A stretch of 64,000 bases of DNA from Alphaproteobacteria bacterium (GTDB lineage: Bacteria > Pseudomonadota > Alphaproteobacteria > Rhizobiales > Xanthobacteraceae): the NCBI GenBank assembly GCA_026400395.1, contig JAPLPD010000111.1:1-64000 (forward strand). The letters run 5' to 3'. Made by a program: the position numbers and the translations under genes. The notes under the pieces were generated by a model. The model was given only the letters and a program-made list of their open reading frames with translations. It made no database searches and was not told the origin of the DNA. The first letter of the stretch is position 1; every line of letters starts with the position of its first letter. Shown here one piece after another: positions 40,731 through 49,716 of the stretch.

Positions 40731-41768
40731 TCAATGCGCCAGCGGGCCGCTGGCCTTCTTCCAGGCGTCGATGCCGCCCTGGATGTGGCAGGCGCTGCAG
40801 AGCCCCGCGTCCTGCGCGGCCTGCACAGCCATCGCCGAGCGTTCGCCGAACGCGCAGTAGAACAGCAGCCGCTTGCTGGTGGCCTTCGCAAGCTCGTGCA
40901 GCATGCCACCGCTGGCGATGGTTTCCTGCAGGCTCGGGTAGGGCACATGCAGCGAACCGGGGATTGTGCCGTGCCGCTCGCGCTCGGTGCGCTCGCGGAG
41001 ATCGATCAGCGCCACATCCGGCTTGCCGATTAGCGCCATCGCATTGGTCACCGACAACGCCCAGCCGCGCCGTGCGATCTCCTCCTGGTGCAGACCGACC
41101 TTCATGTTGGCCGGCACCGCCACATCCATCATCTTCGGATTGGCAAGCTTGAGGTTGTTCATCAGGGCGACGTATTCGTCCATCGACTTGACCTGAAGCC
41201 GCGGGTTGTAGGCTTTCTCTTCGCCAATTGTGGAGACGGTGTCGCCTTTGTAGTCGTGGGCCGGATAGACCAGCGTTTCGTTCGGCAGCTTGAGCAGCCG
41301 GCCGAACAGCGACTCGTATTGCTGGCGCGGGTCGCCATTCTGGAAATCGGTGCGGCCGGTGCCGCGGATCAGCAGTGTGTCGCCGGTGAACACCCGGTCC
41401 GGCATCATGAAGCTGTAGGAATCGTCGGTGTGGCCGGGCGTGTAGATCACGTCGAGGGCGAGCCCTTCGATGGTCAACTGTTCGCCATCGGCGAGCCGCA
41501 TCGAAACGACATCGGCCTTGGTCTGCTCGCCCATCACGGTGATGCAATGGGTCTTGTCGCGCAACGCGCCAAGACCGGTTATGTGGTCGGCGTGCATATG
41601 GGTGTCGACCGCCTTCACCAGCTTGAGGTCGAGTTCCCGCACCAACGACAGATAGCGATCGACCTTTTCCAGCACCGGGTCGATGATCAGCGCCTCGCCG
41701 CCGCGGCGGCTGGCGAGCAGATAGGAATAGGTGCCGGAGGTTTGATCGAACAACTGGCGGAAGATCAT
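40731..41768 (-). CDS. Persulfide dioxygenase-rhodanese fusion (MBL-fold plus sulfurtransferase)
   Basis: 345 residues in two domains. Residues 1-230 are an ETHE1-like metallo-beta-lactamase fold (DTHMHADHITGLGALR, YTPGHTDDSYSFMMPDRVFTGDTLLIRGTGRTDFQNGD, LVYPAHDYKGDTVSTIGEEKAYNPRL), which oxidises glutathione persulfide to sulfite. Residues about 245-345 are a rhodanese domain with active-site loop YCAFGERS. The fusion couples sulfur transfer with persulfide oxidation during sulfide or thiol breakdown. A separate mercaptopyruvate sulfurtransferase and a cysteine synthase lie just upstream, so this is a sulfur-handling neighbourhood. Confidence 0.93.
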   Translation of the reverse strand: MIFRQLFDQTSGTYSYLLASRRGGEALIIDPVLEKVDRYLSLVRELDLKLVKAVDTHMHADHITGLGALRDKTHCITVMGEQTKADVVSMRLADGEQLTIEGLALDVIYTPGHTDDSYSFMMPDRVFTGDTLLIRGTGRTDFQNGDPRQQYESLFGRLLKLPNETLVYPAHDYKGDTVSTIGEEKAYNPRLQVKSMDEYVALMNNLKLANPKMMDVAVPANMKVGLHQEEIARRGWALSVTNAMALIGKPDVALIDLRERTERERHGTIPGSLHVPYPSLQETIASGGMLHELAKATSKRLLFYCAFGERSAMAVQAAQDAGLCSACHIQGGIDAWKKASGPLAH

Positions 41769-41820
41769 GGGCCAATTCTCCAGCTTCGATGCAGGCGAAA
41801 GGATAGCGCTGGCGGCCTGG

Positions 41821-42582
41821 TCACTCCAGATAGATCATCTTTCGTGAGGTGCCGCCGTCCACCACGAAATTGGCGCCGGTGACGAAACCGGACTTCTCCC
41901 GGTCAAGCAGGAACGCGACGATTTCCGCTACGTCCTGCGGCTTTCCCACGCGTCCCACCGGATGCTGGGTGTGGTCTTTGCGCTTGAGCTTGGCGTACTC
42001 GCTGGTGGCGATCCAGCCCGGACTCACGCAATTGACGCGGATGTCCGGGCCGAGGCTGACCGCAAGCGAGTGGGTCAACGCGAGCAGCCCGCCCTTGGAG
42101 GCCGAATAGGATTCCGTGTTGGGTTCCGACATCAGTGCCCGCGTCGATGCGATGGTGACGATCGAACCCTTGGAGGAGCGGAGCGCGCGCTGGGCCGCGC
42201 GCGCCAGCAGGAAGGTCGCCGTCAAGTTGATGTCGAGGACGCGCCGCCAGTCTTCCAGAGAAAGCCGCCGGATCGGACGGCGGAGCATGATGCCCGCGTT
42301 GGCGACAACCGCATCGAGCCGGCCGAACCGATCGAGCGTCTGCCGCACCGCGTCGGCCACCGTGTCCTCGTCGGCAACGTCACCCTCGATGGTCAGCGAC
42401 GACCGCGCCCAGCCGCGGAACTGCTGCACCAGGCTCGTTTTCGGCAGGTCGAAGGCGGCGACGCACCAGCCGGCGTCGAGCAGGTGGTGCGAGATGGCCC
42501 GGCCGATCCCGTTCGCGGCTCCGGTCACAAGCGCGACCGGCCGGTTCGGTTTTGCCGCCACGCGTGCCCCCGCCCGCGCCAT
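41821..42582 (-). CDS. SDR family oxidoreductase
   Basis: About 253 residues: TGAANGIGRAI for the cofactor, EGDVADE, VANAGIM, ITIASTR with the catalytic Ser, YSASKGGLLAL with Tyr and Lys, and a C-terminal GANFVVDGGTSRKMIYLE. ATG 42582 directly follows the sseA stop by one base, so the two are probably translated together; the track start at 42708 lies inside sseA. It resembles 3-oxoacyl-ACP reductase/glucose dehydrogenase-like SDRs, and the substrate is unknown. It separates sseA from the persulfide dioxygenase gene. Confidence 0.9.
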   Translation of the reverse strand: MARAGARVAAKPNRPVALVTGAANGIGRAISHHLLDAGWCVAAFDLPKTSLVQQFRGWARSSLTIEGDVADEDTVADAVRQTLDRFGRLDAVVANAGIMLRRPIRRLSLEDWRRVLDINLTATFLLARAAQRALRSSKGSIVTIASTRALMSEPNTESYSASKGGLLALTHSLAVSLGPDIRVNCVSPGWIATSEYAKLKRKDHTQHPVGRVGKPQDVAEIVAFLLDREKSGFVTGANFVVDGGTSRKMIYLE

Positions 42583-42583
42583 C

Positions 42584-43444
42584 CTAGTCTTTCGTCGCAA
42601 TCGGCAGGTCTGGCCGTCCGCCCCATTCGGTCCACGAGCCGTCGTAAAGCGCCGTGGGCGTCTTGCCGATGGCGTCGAGGGCAAACCACAGGGTTGCCGC
42701 GGTGACACCCGAGCCGCAACTCGTGATGATCGGCTGGTCGAGATCGACGCCGCCGGCGATGAATTTTTCCTTGATCTTGTCCGGTGCGATCAGCCGCCCG
42801 TTTTCGATCAAACCGGTCACCGGCACGTTCTTGGCGCCGGGCATGTGGCCAGAGCGAATACCCGGCCGCGGTTCGACGTCCTCGCCACGGAAGCGGCTGG
42901 CCGGCCGCGCGTCCACCACCTGGGCGGATTTGTCGATCAGTGCCAGATGCACGTCGTCGGCGTTGGCGACCACCCGCGTGTTCAATTCGGACTGGAATTT
43001 CCGGGGCGTGCGCTGGGCCGGGCCGGTCTCGACCGCGCGGCCTTCGGCCTTCCACTTCGGCAGTCCGCCATCGAGGATATAGACCTTCTTGGCGCCGAAA
43101 ATCTTGAACGTCCACCACACCCGCGGCGAGCCGCCGAGGCCCGTGCCGTCATAGATCACGATGGTGTCGTCGCGGTCGATGCCGAGCGCGCTCACGTCCT
43201 TATCGAATTGGGTCGTCCCTGGCAGCATGTGCGGCAGGTCAGAGGAATGGTCGGCGATGGCGTCGATGTCGAAGAACGCCGCGCCGGGAATATGGCCAGC
43301 GAGAAACTCCTCCTTCGCATTGCGCTTGAGCGCGGGCAGGTAGAACGAGGCATCGACAATGCTGATTTCGGGCTCGCCCATGCGGGCGGCCAGCCATTCG
43401 GTGGTGACCAGATTTTTGCTGGCAGGGGGGTGGGGTTCGGGCAT
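42584..43444 (-). CDS. sseA: 3-Mercaptopyruvate sulfurtransferase
   Basis: 286 residues with two rhodanese domains. The second has the catalytic loop TSCGSGVTA, which fits mercaptopyruvate sulfurtransferases (CG[ST]GVT) better than thiosulfate rhodaneses. Other marks are VTTEWLAARMGEPEISIVDASFYLP, HIPGAAFFDIDAIADHSSDLPHMLP, TIVIYDGTGLGGSPRVWWTFKIFGAKKVYILDGGLPKW and DARPASRFRGEDVEPRPGIRSGHMPGAKNVP. It moves sulfur from 3-mercaptopyruvate to a thiol acceptor. It lies between cysK and the SDR gene. Confidence 0.94.
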   Translation of the reverse strand: MPEPHPPASKNLVTTEWLAARMGEPEISIVDASFYLPALKRNAKEEFLAGHIPGAAFFDIDAIADHSSDLPHMLPGTTQFDKDVSALGIDRDDTIVIYDGTGLGGSPRVWWTFKIFGAKKVYILDGGLPKWKAEGRAVETGPAQRTPRKFQSELNTRVVANADDVHLALIDKSAQVVDARPASRFRGEDVEPRPGIRSGHMPGAKNVPVTGLIENGRLIAPDKIKEKFIAGGVDLDQPIITSCGSGVTAATLWFALDAIGKTPTALYDGSWTEWGGRPDLPIATKD

Positions 43445-43602
43445 TTGGCGCTCTCACTTTCCTCGATGCAGACTACACCAACGCCATCCGCCCGCAGCGG
43501 TTCAATTCCTGCCTTTTTTGGCCTGGAGGGGGCGAAACCCCACCGAATCGGGCTGCTTGCGGTGGCCCCTGAGGCCGTCCCGGAATTGGCGGCTGCTTCC
43601 GC

Positions 43603-44643
43603 CTAGATTGTCTCGAATGGAATTTTGAGGCTCGATTTTTTCTCTAGCCAGGCCGGGACCGGTAGTTTTTTCGACCGCAGAAACTCCGGGTTGAACAGCT
43701 TCGACTGGTAGCGCGTTCCGGAATCGCAGAGCACGGTGACGATGGTTTTGCCGGGCCCCAGGTCCTTGGCCAGCTGGATGGCGCCGGCCACATTGATGCC
43801 GGACGAACCTCCGAGGCAGAGCCCCTCGTGCTCCAGCAGATCGAAGATGATCGGCACGGCCTCCTCGTCGGGGATGAGGTAGGGCTTGTCGACCGTGATG
43901 TCGTCGATGATCGGGGTGACGCGGCCGAGCCCGATGCCTTCGGTGATTGAGCCACCGTCGGTGGATTTGGCGAGGCCGGTGGAGAACAGATTGTACATCG
44001 CGGCCCCGCGCGGGTCGGCGACGCCGATCACGATGTCCTTTTTCTTTTCACGCAGAAATATCGATGTACCGGCGAGCGTGCCGCCGGTGCCGACCGAGCA
44101 GATGAAGCCATCGATCGTGCCGCCCGTCTGTTCCCAGAGTTCCGGACCAGTTGAGAGGTAGTGAGCCAGGCGGTTGTCGCGGTTGTTCCACTGATCGGCG
44201 AACAGCACGCCGCTTTTTTCGGTCTTGCGAAGGTTGTCGGCGAGGCGGCGCGCGACGTGCTGGTAATTGTCGGGATTGCTGTAGGGCAGGGCGGGCACCT
44301 CGACCAACTCGGCGCCGCAGAGCCGCAGAATGTCCTTCTTTTCCTGGCTCTGGGTGTTGGGGATGACGATGACGGTGCGGTAGCCGCGCGCGTTGGCGAC
44401 CAGCGCCAGTCCGATCCCGGTGTTGCCGGCTGTGCCCTCGACCACGAGGCCGCCGGGCTTGAGGTCGCCGCGTTTCTCGGCCTCCAGGATCATCTGGCGG
44501 CCGGGGCGGTCCTTCACCGAACCGCCTGGATTCATGAATTCGGCCTTGCCCAGAATGGTGCAGCCGGTTGCCGCCGAGGCGCGCTCGAGCTTGATCAGCG
44601 GTGTGTTGCCGATGGCTTCGACGACTCCGTCGCGGAATGACAT
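43603..44643 (-). CDS. cysK: Cysteine synthase A (O-acetylserine sulfhydrylase)
   Basis: 346 residues from ATG 44643: MSFRDGVVEAIGNTPLIKLERAS, PLP lysine in FMNPGGSVKDRPGRQMI, VVEGTAGNTGIGLALVANARGYRTVIVIPNTQSQEKKDILRLCGAELVEVP, the phosphate loop GTGGTLAGTS, and the C-terminal GGSSGINVAGAIQLAKDLGPGKTIVTVLCDSGTRYQSKLFNPEFL. The family average is about 310-330, so this is slightly long (an insertion around YNLFSTGLAKSTDGGSITEGIG). Some relatives of this longer form act as cystathionine beta-synthase-like enzymes. The track ORF adds 160 residues of non-family sequence and is trimmed. Confidence 0.9.
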   Translation of the reverse strand: MSFRDGVVEAIGNTPLIKLERASAATGCTILGKAEFMNPGGSVKDRPGRQMILEAEKRGDLKPGGLVVEGTAGNTGIGLALVANARGYRTVIVIPNTQSQEKKDILRLCGAELVEVPALPYSNPDNYQHVARRLADNLRKTEKSGVLFADQWNNRDNRLAHYLSTGPELWEQTGGTIDGFICSVGTGGTLAGTSIFLREKKKDIVIGVADPRGAAMYNLFSTGLAKSTDGGSITEGIGLGRVTPIIDDITVDKPYLIPDEEAVPIIFDLLEHEGLCLGGSSGINVAGAIQLAKDLGPGKTIVTVLCDSGTRYQSKLFNPEFLRSKKLPVPAWLEKKSSLKIPFETI

Positions 44644-44840
44644 GGGTGTTTCGCCTGTTACGAGACGCCGAAACGTAGTGGACCGCCTGTCTGGCGACAA
44701 GACCGCGCGATTGTCTGCGCGATTGTGCCGCGCGATTGTGGGGAAGTTCATGCTATCGGCACGCGGGACGGCAGCAACAGACGCGCGGAGGATGAGTTGG
44801 GACGGCGCTTGCGTTCTGTGGCGCCGCGAAACCGCTGGCG

Positions 44841-46250
44841 TCAGGTGGCGTTGGACTTGAGGCCGGAGAAGGCTTTCAAAGCGCGCTCCCGAGCGGCGCG
44901 ATGCTCGACGATGGGGGCCGGATAAGCCGTTCCGAACAGCGTGCCGCCGTCGGCCGCCTCGGGCACGAAGGTGTCCACATACGCGCCCTTCGGATCGAAT
45001 TTCTCCGCCTGGATCGCGGGATTGAACACGCGGAAGTAGGGCGCGGCGTCCGCGCCGCAGCCGGCCACCCATTGCCAGCCCGCCGGATTGTTGGCGGCGT
45101 CCGCATCGACCAGCGTATTCCAGAACCACTGCTCGCCCGCGCGCCAGTCGATCATCAGATGCTTGACCAGGAACGACGCCACCACCATGCGGACGCGGTT
45201 ATGCATCCAGCCGGTTTGCCAGAGCTGGCGCATGCCGGCATCGACCATCGGATATCCGGTCTGGCCCCGCTGCCAGGCGCGCAACGCCTTGTTGTCCGTG
45301 CGCCAGGGAAAGCGGTCGAAGCGCCGGTCGATGTTGCGGGTGGCGAGATCGGGATACTGGTGCAGCAGATGATAGGCGAACTCGCGCCAGCCGATCTCCG
45401 AAAGAAACTTTTCCAAGTCCGCCGCGCGCGGGCGAAGGCCACGGCCGGAGCCGGCTGCGATCTGGGCGGCGTGCCATATCTGGAACGGGCTGATCTCGCC
45501 GAAGCGCAGATAGGGCGACAGCCGCGACGTGCCGGGGAGGTCCGGACGGTCGCGCTGCGTGGCGTAGCCCGCAAGCTCTTTGTCGAGGAATTCGGCAAGC
45601 CGCTCCTGCGCGCCGGTTTCGCCACGCGTCCAGCTTTCGCGCATCCCTGCGGCCCAGTCGGGCTGTTCCGGTTCGAGTTTCCAGCTCGCGAGATCGTCCG
45701 ATGGGAGGCCGTGCACGCCATCGATGCGCTTTGGCGCGGGAAGGGGCGCGCGCGGCGGGCCGAGCGTCTGCGCGGTGCGCCAGAACGGCGTGAAGACCTG
45801 CAACGGGTTTCCGCTTTTGCCGAGGATTGGCGGATCGTGAAGCAGTGCCGCCTGGAAGGTGCGGACCGCGACGCCGCGTGTGGCGAGGCTGTTCGCCAGC
45901 GTTTCGTCGATGGCAGCACCGGCGTCGTGGCGGCGGTTCCAATGGACGGCGTTGGCGCCGCTGTTGGCGGCCACCGATGCGACGACCTGCGCCGCCGGCC
46001 CCCGCCGTAAAACCAAGCTCGCGCCGCGTTGCTCCAACGACCGGACGAGGGCGCGAAGCGATCCCGCCAGCCACCAGCGCGCCGCGCCGCCCAGCGGGCG
46101 GATGCCCGGCGTTTCGTCCAGCACATAAAGGCAAACGAGCGGACGGCCGGACTGGACCGCTTCCGCCAGCGCCGGATGGTCGGCCACCCGCAGATCGTCG
46201 CGGAACCAGACGATCGTCGGGGCGGTGTCGCTGCGCGGGTGGTCGGCCAT
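44841..46250 (-). CDS. phrB: Deoxyribodipyrimidine photo-lyase
   Basis: A 469-residue class I CPD photolyase: TIVWFRDDLRVADHPALAEAVQSGRPLVCLYVLDE at the start (antenna domain), then the FAD domain with TSRLSPYLRFGEISPFQIWHAAQ, LSEIGWREFAYHLLHQYPDLATRNID, ALRAWQRGQTGYPMVDAGMRQLWQTGWMHNRVRMVVASFLVKHLMIDWRAGEQWFWNTLVDADAANNPAGWQWVAGCGADAAPYFRVFNP. It repairs UV dimers with blue light. The ATG at 46250 lacks a strong ribosome site but fits the family start. The next upstream gene, a GGDEF protein, is divergent. Confidence 0.95.
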   Translation of the reverse strand: MADHPRSDTAPTIVWFRDDLRVADHPALAEAVQSGRPLVCLYVLDETPGIRPLGGAARWWLAGSLRALVRSLEQRGASLVLRRGPAAQVVASVAANSGANAVHWNRRHDAGAAIDETLANSLATRGVAVRTFQAALLHDPPILGKSGNPLQVFTPFWRTAQTLGPPRAPLPAPKRIDGVHGLPSDDLASWKLEPEQPDWAAGMRESWTRGETGAQERLAEFLDKELAGYATQRDRPDLPGTSRLSPYLRFGEISPFQIWHAAQIAAGSGRGLRPRAADLEKFLSEIGWREFAYHLLHQYPDLATRNIDRRFDRFPWRTDNKALRAWQRGQTGYPMVDAGMRQLWQTGWMHNRVRMVVASFLVKHLMIDWRAGEQWFWNTLVDADAANNPAGWQWVAGCGADAAPYFRVFNPAIQAEKFDPKGAYVDTFVPEAADGGTLFGTAYPAPIVEHRAARERALKAFSGLKSNAT

Positions 46251-46458
46251 ACGGTGCTGTCGGATTGGGGGGGAATGAACTCATTACGTCGATTGTGCCG
46301 GATCGGTTCACCCGGCATCACATTTCAACCACTTCGAAACCATAGCGCCGGCGATCGGCGCTTTTCGCACCTGCGTTCACTGACTCTTTCACACGCCACG
46401 GCTAGGAATCGCTGCGGTACGGCGGGCGTGTGCGCTGGCCTGGCCCCGCGCGGATAGG

Positions 46459-47694
46459 ATGATGGCACTCGACGTCAACACTCTGTTCCTGGTGACCATT
46501 TACGTCGAGGCCATGCTCGGCCTGCTGCTGCTGTTCGCCTGGGTCCAGAATTCCGGCATCCACGCCGTCGCATGGTGGGGCTGCGCCCACTTGCTGCGGG
46601 CGGCGTCCATTGTCCTGTTCGGCATGTACGGTTCGGTGTCGGATGCGATTTCGATCGACCTCGCCAACGCCATCCTGTTCACCGCCTTTGCGCTGACCTG
46701 GTCGGGCGCGCGCGTGTTCAATGGCCGGGCGCCGGAGCCGATGTATATCGTCGGCGGCGCGATCCTTTGGATTCTACTGACCCATACATCGTCGCTTTTC
46801 GAGTCTCTTGACGCAAAGGTGCTGCTCGCCTCGGGCATCATCTGCGCCTATACGTGGGCGACCGCCTATGAATTCTGGCACGGCCGGGGCGAACCGCTCG
46901 TCTCACGCTGGCCGGCGATCTTCATGCTGTTCGCCCACGGCGCGCTGTTCCTGCTGCGCACTCCGCTCGCCCAAGTCCTGCCGTGGTCGCCGTCCAGCCA
47001 AGTGTTCGACAGCGTGTGGCTCACGGTGCTGAGCTTCGAGGCGCTGCTGTTCACCATCGCCATCGCCTTCATCCTGCTCGCCATGGCCAAGGAGCGCACC
47101 GAAATGCGCCACAAGACCGCGGCGCTGATCGATCCGCTCACCGGTATCGCCAACCGCCGCGCCTTCCTTGAAGACGTGATGGTGATGGCCAAGCGCCAGC
47201 AGGTGGAGCACCGGCCGGCCGCGGTGCTGCTCGCCGACCTCGATCACTTCAAGTCAATCAACGACCGCTTCGGTCATGCCGTCGGCGACCGCGTGTTGCA
47301 GATATTTGCCGCCACCGCTTGCTCCAAGCTCAGCTCTGCCGATCTGATCGGACGGCTTGGCGGCGAGGAGTTTGTTATCGTTGTTTACGATGCAGGGCGC
47401 GACCAGGGCCTCGCCATCGCCGAACGAATCCGGATGGCATTCGAGGACACAGCGTCCGACGTCGAAGGCCGATCGGTCGGCGGTACCGTCAGCATGGGCG
47501 TGGCGATCGCCGATATGAATCTGTTCGACATTCCGGCATTGCTTCAGCAGAGCGACGAGGCGCTCTATTGCGCCAAGGAGCGCGGCCGGAACCGCGTCGA
47601 GGTGGCCTCGCTGCAAATGGTGCTCGATCGTGCCAACGAGGCGGAGGCGGAGGCGGGCCACGCCACGCCGAGGGTTGCGGCCAACGCGGCCTGA
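46459..47694 (+). CDS. Membrane diguanylate cyclase (GGDEF)
   Basis: 411 residues. The N-terminal 200 residues form about six membrane segments (LFLVTIYVEAMLGLLLLFAW onwards). There follows a short linker and a GGDEF domain (IDPLTGIANRRAFLEDVMVMAKRQ, VLLADLDHFKSINDRFGHAVGDRVLQ, RLGGEEFVIVVYDAG, SMGVAIADM). The catalytic GGEEF near residue 301 is intact, so c-di-GMP synthesis is expected. The five-residue-upstream inhibitory RxxD is absent (SSAD), so product inhibition through that site is unlikely. Two consecutive ATGs open the gene. It sits alone between photolyase and ferredoxin. Confidence 0.92.
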   Translation: MMALDVNTLFLVTIYVEAMLGLLLLFAWVQNSGIHAVAWWGCAHLLRAASIVLFGMYGSVSDAISIDLANAILFTAFALTWSGARVFNGRAPEPMYIVGGAILWILLTHTSSLFESLDAKVLLASGIICAYTWATAYEFWHGRGEPLVSRWPAIFMLFAHGALFLLRTPLAQVLPWSPSSQVFDSVWLTVLSFEALLFTIAIAFILLAMAKERTEMRHKTAALIDPLTGIANRRAFLEDVMVMAKRQQVEHRPAAVLLADLDHFKSINDRFGHAVGDRVLQIFAATACSKLSSADLIGRLGGEEFVIVVYDAGRDQGLAIAERIRMAFEDTASDVEGRSVGGTVSMGVAIADMNLFDIPALLQQSDEALYCAKERGRNRVEVASLQMVLDRANEAEAEAGHATPRVAANAA

Positions 47695-47746
47695 CCCTTC
47701 GATTAATGCCCGTGTCACAGTCCGTTACATCTTGCTATGACACAGC

Positions 47747-47995
47747 ATGATCGAGAGCATCGAAATCGAGAAATGCACCGGCTGCGGGGTCTGCGACGTG
47801 GTCTGCCCGGCCGATGTGATCCACATGGAAGCCCAGCCGGTCGCGGTTGAGATCGAGGGCTTGCGCCAGACTAAGCTCTTGCCGGTGATCAAGTTCCGCG
47901 AGCACTGCATCACCTGCTTCAGCTGCGAGATTTTCTGCCCGGAGCATATCGTCGATGTGCATCCGTCGGTCAAAAACCGTCCGCGACCATGGTGA
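47747..47995 (+). CDS. Two-cluster 4Fe-4S ferredoxin
   Basis: 82 residues with two cysteine motifs: CTGCGVCDVVCP starting at Cys10, and CITCFSCEIFCP. The spacing CxxCxxCxxxCP in both fits two 4Fe-4S clusters, as in the beta subunit of adenylylsulfate reductase or in succinate/fumarate-type electron carriers. The stop lies four bases before the flavoprotein start, so they almost certainly work as a pair. The middle part (EIEGLRQTKLLPVIKFREH) is longer than in typical bacterial ferredoxins. Confidence 0.92.
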   Translation: MIESIEIEKCTGCGVCDVVCPADVIHMEAQPVAVEIEGLRQTKLLPVIKFREHCITCFSCEIFCPEHIVDVHPSVKNRPRPW

Positions 47996-47999
47996 TCTG

Positions 48000-49709
48000 A
48001 TGGACGGGACTTTGATCGATACCGACGTGCTGGTGGTTGGCGGCGGCGCCGGCGGCCTGATGGCGGCGCTCTCCGCTAAGCGAAATGGCCCGCCAGGCAC
48101 CCGCGTCACCCTGGTCGATTCCTGGCTGATCGGCCGGACCGGCCACACTGCGTTTTCCAACGCCTGGACCATCGTCGCACTGCCGGGCGACGACGTCGAC
48201 GGCATCCTGCATGAGATCGTTGCCGGCAATGACGGTATTGCCGACCAGGAACTTGTGCGGCAGTCGCTGATCGATTCAGCCGCGCGCCTTGCCGATTTCG
48301 AGGCGATGGGGATGCACTTCAGCCGCGACGAGGCTGGCGCTTATAAGCGGAGGCCGACCCGCGGCCTCGATCTTGCGCGGGTGATGTATCCCGAGGGCGG
48401 CGGTCTCGAATTCGCCTGGAAGCTCCGGCTGGCGCTCGAACAGGCGGGGGTGCAACTCCTCGATCGGCTGTTCATCACCGGCCTGATGCGCTCGGGTGGC
48501 GAACGCATTGTCGGCGCGGTGGGTATCAACAGCCGCAACGGGGAGTTCAACGTCATCAAGGCGCGGACGACCATCGTTGCCACCAACGCCATCACGTTCC
48601 GCTCGGGCTTCGTGCGCGACATCACGGGCACCGGCACGCTGCTGGCCTATCGGGCGGGCGCGAGCTTGCGCAACGCCGAGTTCTCCTACGTGCGCCCCGG
48701 CACGCCGAAGTTCTATTTCGAGGGCATCACCTTCGCCATCCAGGAGGGCGCGCGGTGGCTGAACGCCAAGGGCGAGGCGTTCATGGACGAGTACGAGCCG
48801 GAGTGGGGCGATCAGGCCGATGTGCCGCGCATCGCCAAGGCGATGGCGATGGAAAACCGCAAGGGCAACACGCCGCTCTATCTCGACATGTCGCCGATCC
48901 CCGATCACCTGCGGGACTATTTCATCCAGAGCAAAGTCAAATGGATGGACAACTTCTTCCGCAAGCTTGGCGACGAGGCGAAGACCGACATGTTCGGCAA
49001 GACGCCGTACTACGCGCTCAATCAGATGACCAAGATGGGCATCCGGACCGGTGCCGATTGCCGCTCCGACGTGCCGGGCCTGCTGTCGGCGGGGCTGGCG
49101 CAGGCCGGCTGCGCCAATCATTTCGCCGGTTTCCATATCGGACTTTGCGTCGGCAACGGCTGGATCGCGGGAAAATCGGCGATCGAGGATATGGACCGCC
49201 TGCCGCCGCCGTCGCTCGATGCCGCGGAGGTGAGGGCGCTGCACGCCGAGACGCAGGCACCGCTGAAGGCGTCAGCGTCGGCGGAATCCGACCGGATCCT
49301 GCGCGACCTGCAGGGCGTGATGTTCGCTTACGACACCGGCATCCTGAAAAAGGAAGATCGTCTGCAGACGGCGCTCGATCGTGTCACGGTGCTGTCCGAC
49401 GAGTTCAAGGAGATTGCGGCGCCGCACACCCACGAATTGGTGCGCCTCAAGGAGACCGAGGCGATGTTGCTGGCGGCGCATTTCATTCTCGCTGCCTCGC
49501 TCTATCGCACCGAGTCCCGCCTCAGCCACTTCCGCGAGGATCACGATCTCCGCGACGATGATAACTGGCTGGTGTGGGTCGATGTGGCCGAGGGCGGCAA
49601 CGGGCCGTCGTTCAGCAGGACGCCGATCCCGACGCCTTATTGTCCGGTGACCTTGCCGCGAAGAAAGCCGTCACGCCTTGCGGCGAGTTCGCCGGTGGGC
49701 GGCGTCTAA
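48000..49709 (+). CDS. FAD-dependent oxidoreductase of the AprA/SdhA/FrdA flavoprotein type
   Basis: About 569 residues: FAD-binding VLVVGGGAGGLMAALSAKRN, a central capping domain (FYFEGITFAIQEGARWLNAKGEAFMDEYEP), LLSAGLAQAGCANHFAGFHIGLCVGNGWIAGKSAIE, and the helical tail characteristic of the family (LAASLYRTESRLSHFREDHDLRDDDNWLVWV). The layout is that of adenylylsulfate reductase alpha and fumarate/succinate flavoproteins. There are no apr/dsr or sdh genes around, so dissimilatory sulfur use is not implied. With the adjacent ferredoxin it is probably a two-subunit soluble reductase or dehydrogenase of unknown substrate. ATG 48000 is chosen over the track start, which overlaps the ferredoxin. 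Confidence 0.88.
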   Translation: MDGTLIDTDVLVVGGGAGGLMAALSAKRNGPPGTRVTLVDSWLIGRTGHTAFSNAWTIVALPGDDVDGILHEIVAGNDGIADQELVRQSLIDSAARLADFEAMGMHFSRDEAGAYKRRPTRGLDLARVMYPEGGGLEFAWKLRLALEQAGVQLLDRLFITGLMRSGGERIVGAVGINSRNGEFNVIKARTTIVATNAITFRSGFVRDITGTGTLLAYRAGASLRNAEFSYVRPGTPKFYFEGITFAIQEGARWLNAKGEAFMDEYEPEWGDQADVPRIAKAMAMENRKGNTPLYLDMSPIPDHLRDYFIQSKVKWMDNFFRKLGDEAKTDMFGKTPYYALNQMTKMGIRTGADCRSDVPGLLSAGLAQAGCANHFAGFHIGLCVGNGWIAGKSAIEDMDRLPPPSLDAAEVRALHAETQAPLKASASAESDRILRDLQGVMFAYDTGILKKEDRLQTALDRVTVLSDEFKEIAAPHTHELVRLKETEAMLLAAHFILAASLYRTESRLSHFREDHDLRDDDNWLVWVDVAEGGNGPSFSRTPIPTPYCPVTLPRRKPSRLAASSPVGGV

Positions 49710-49716
49710 GACAAAA

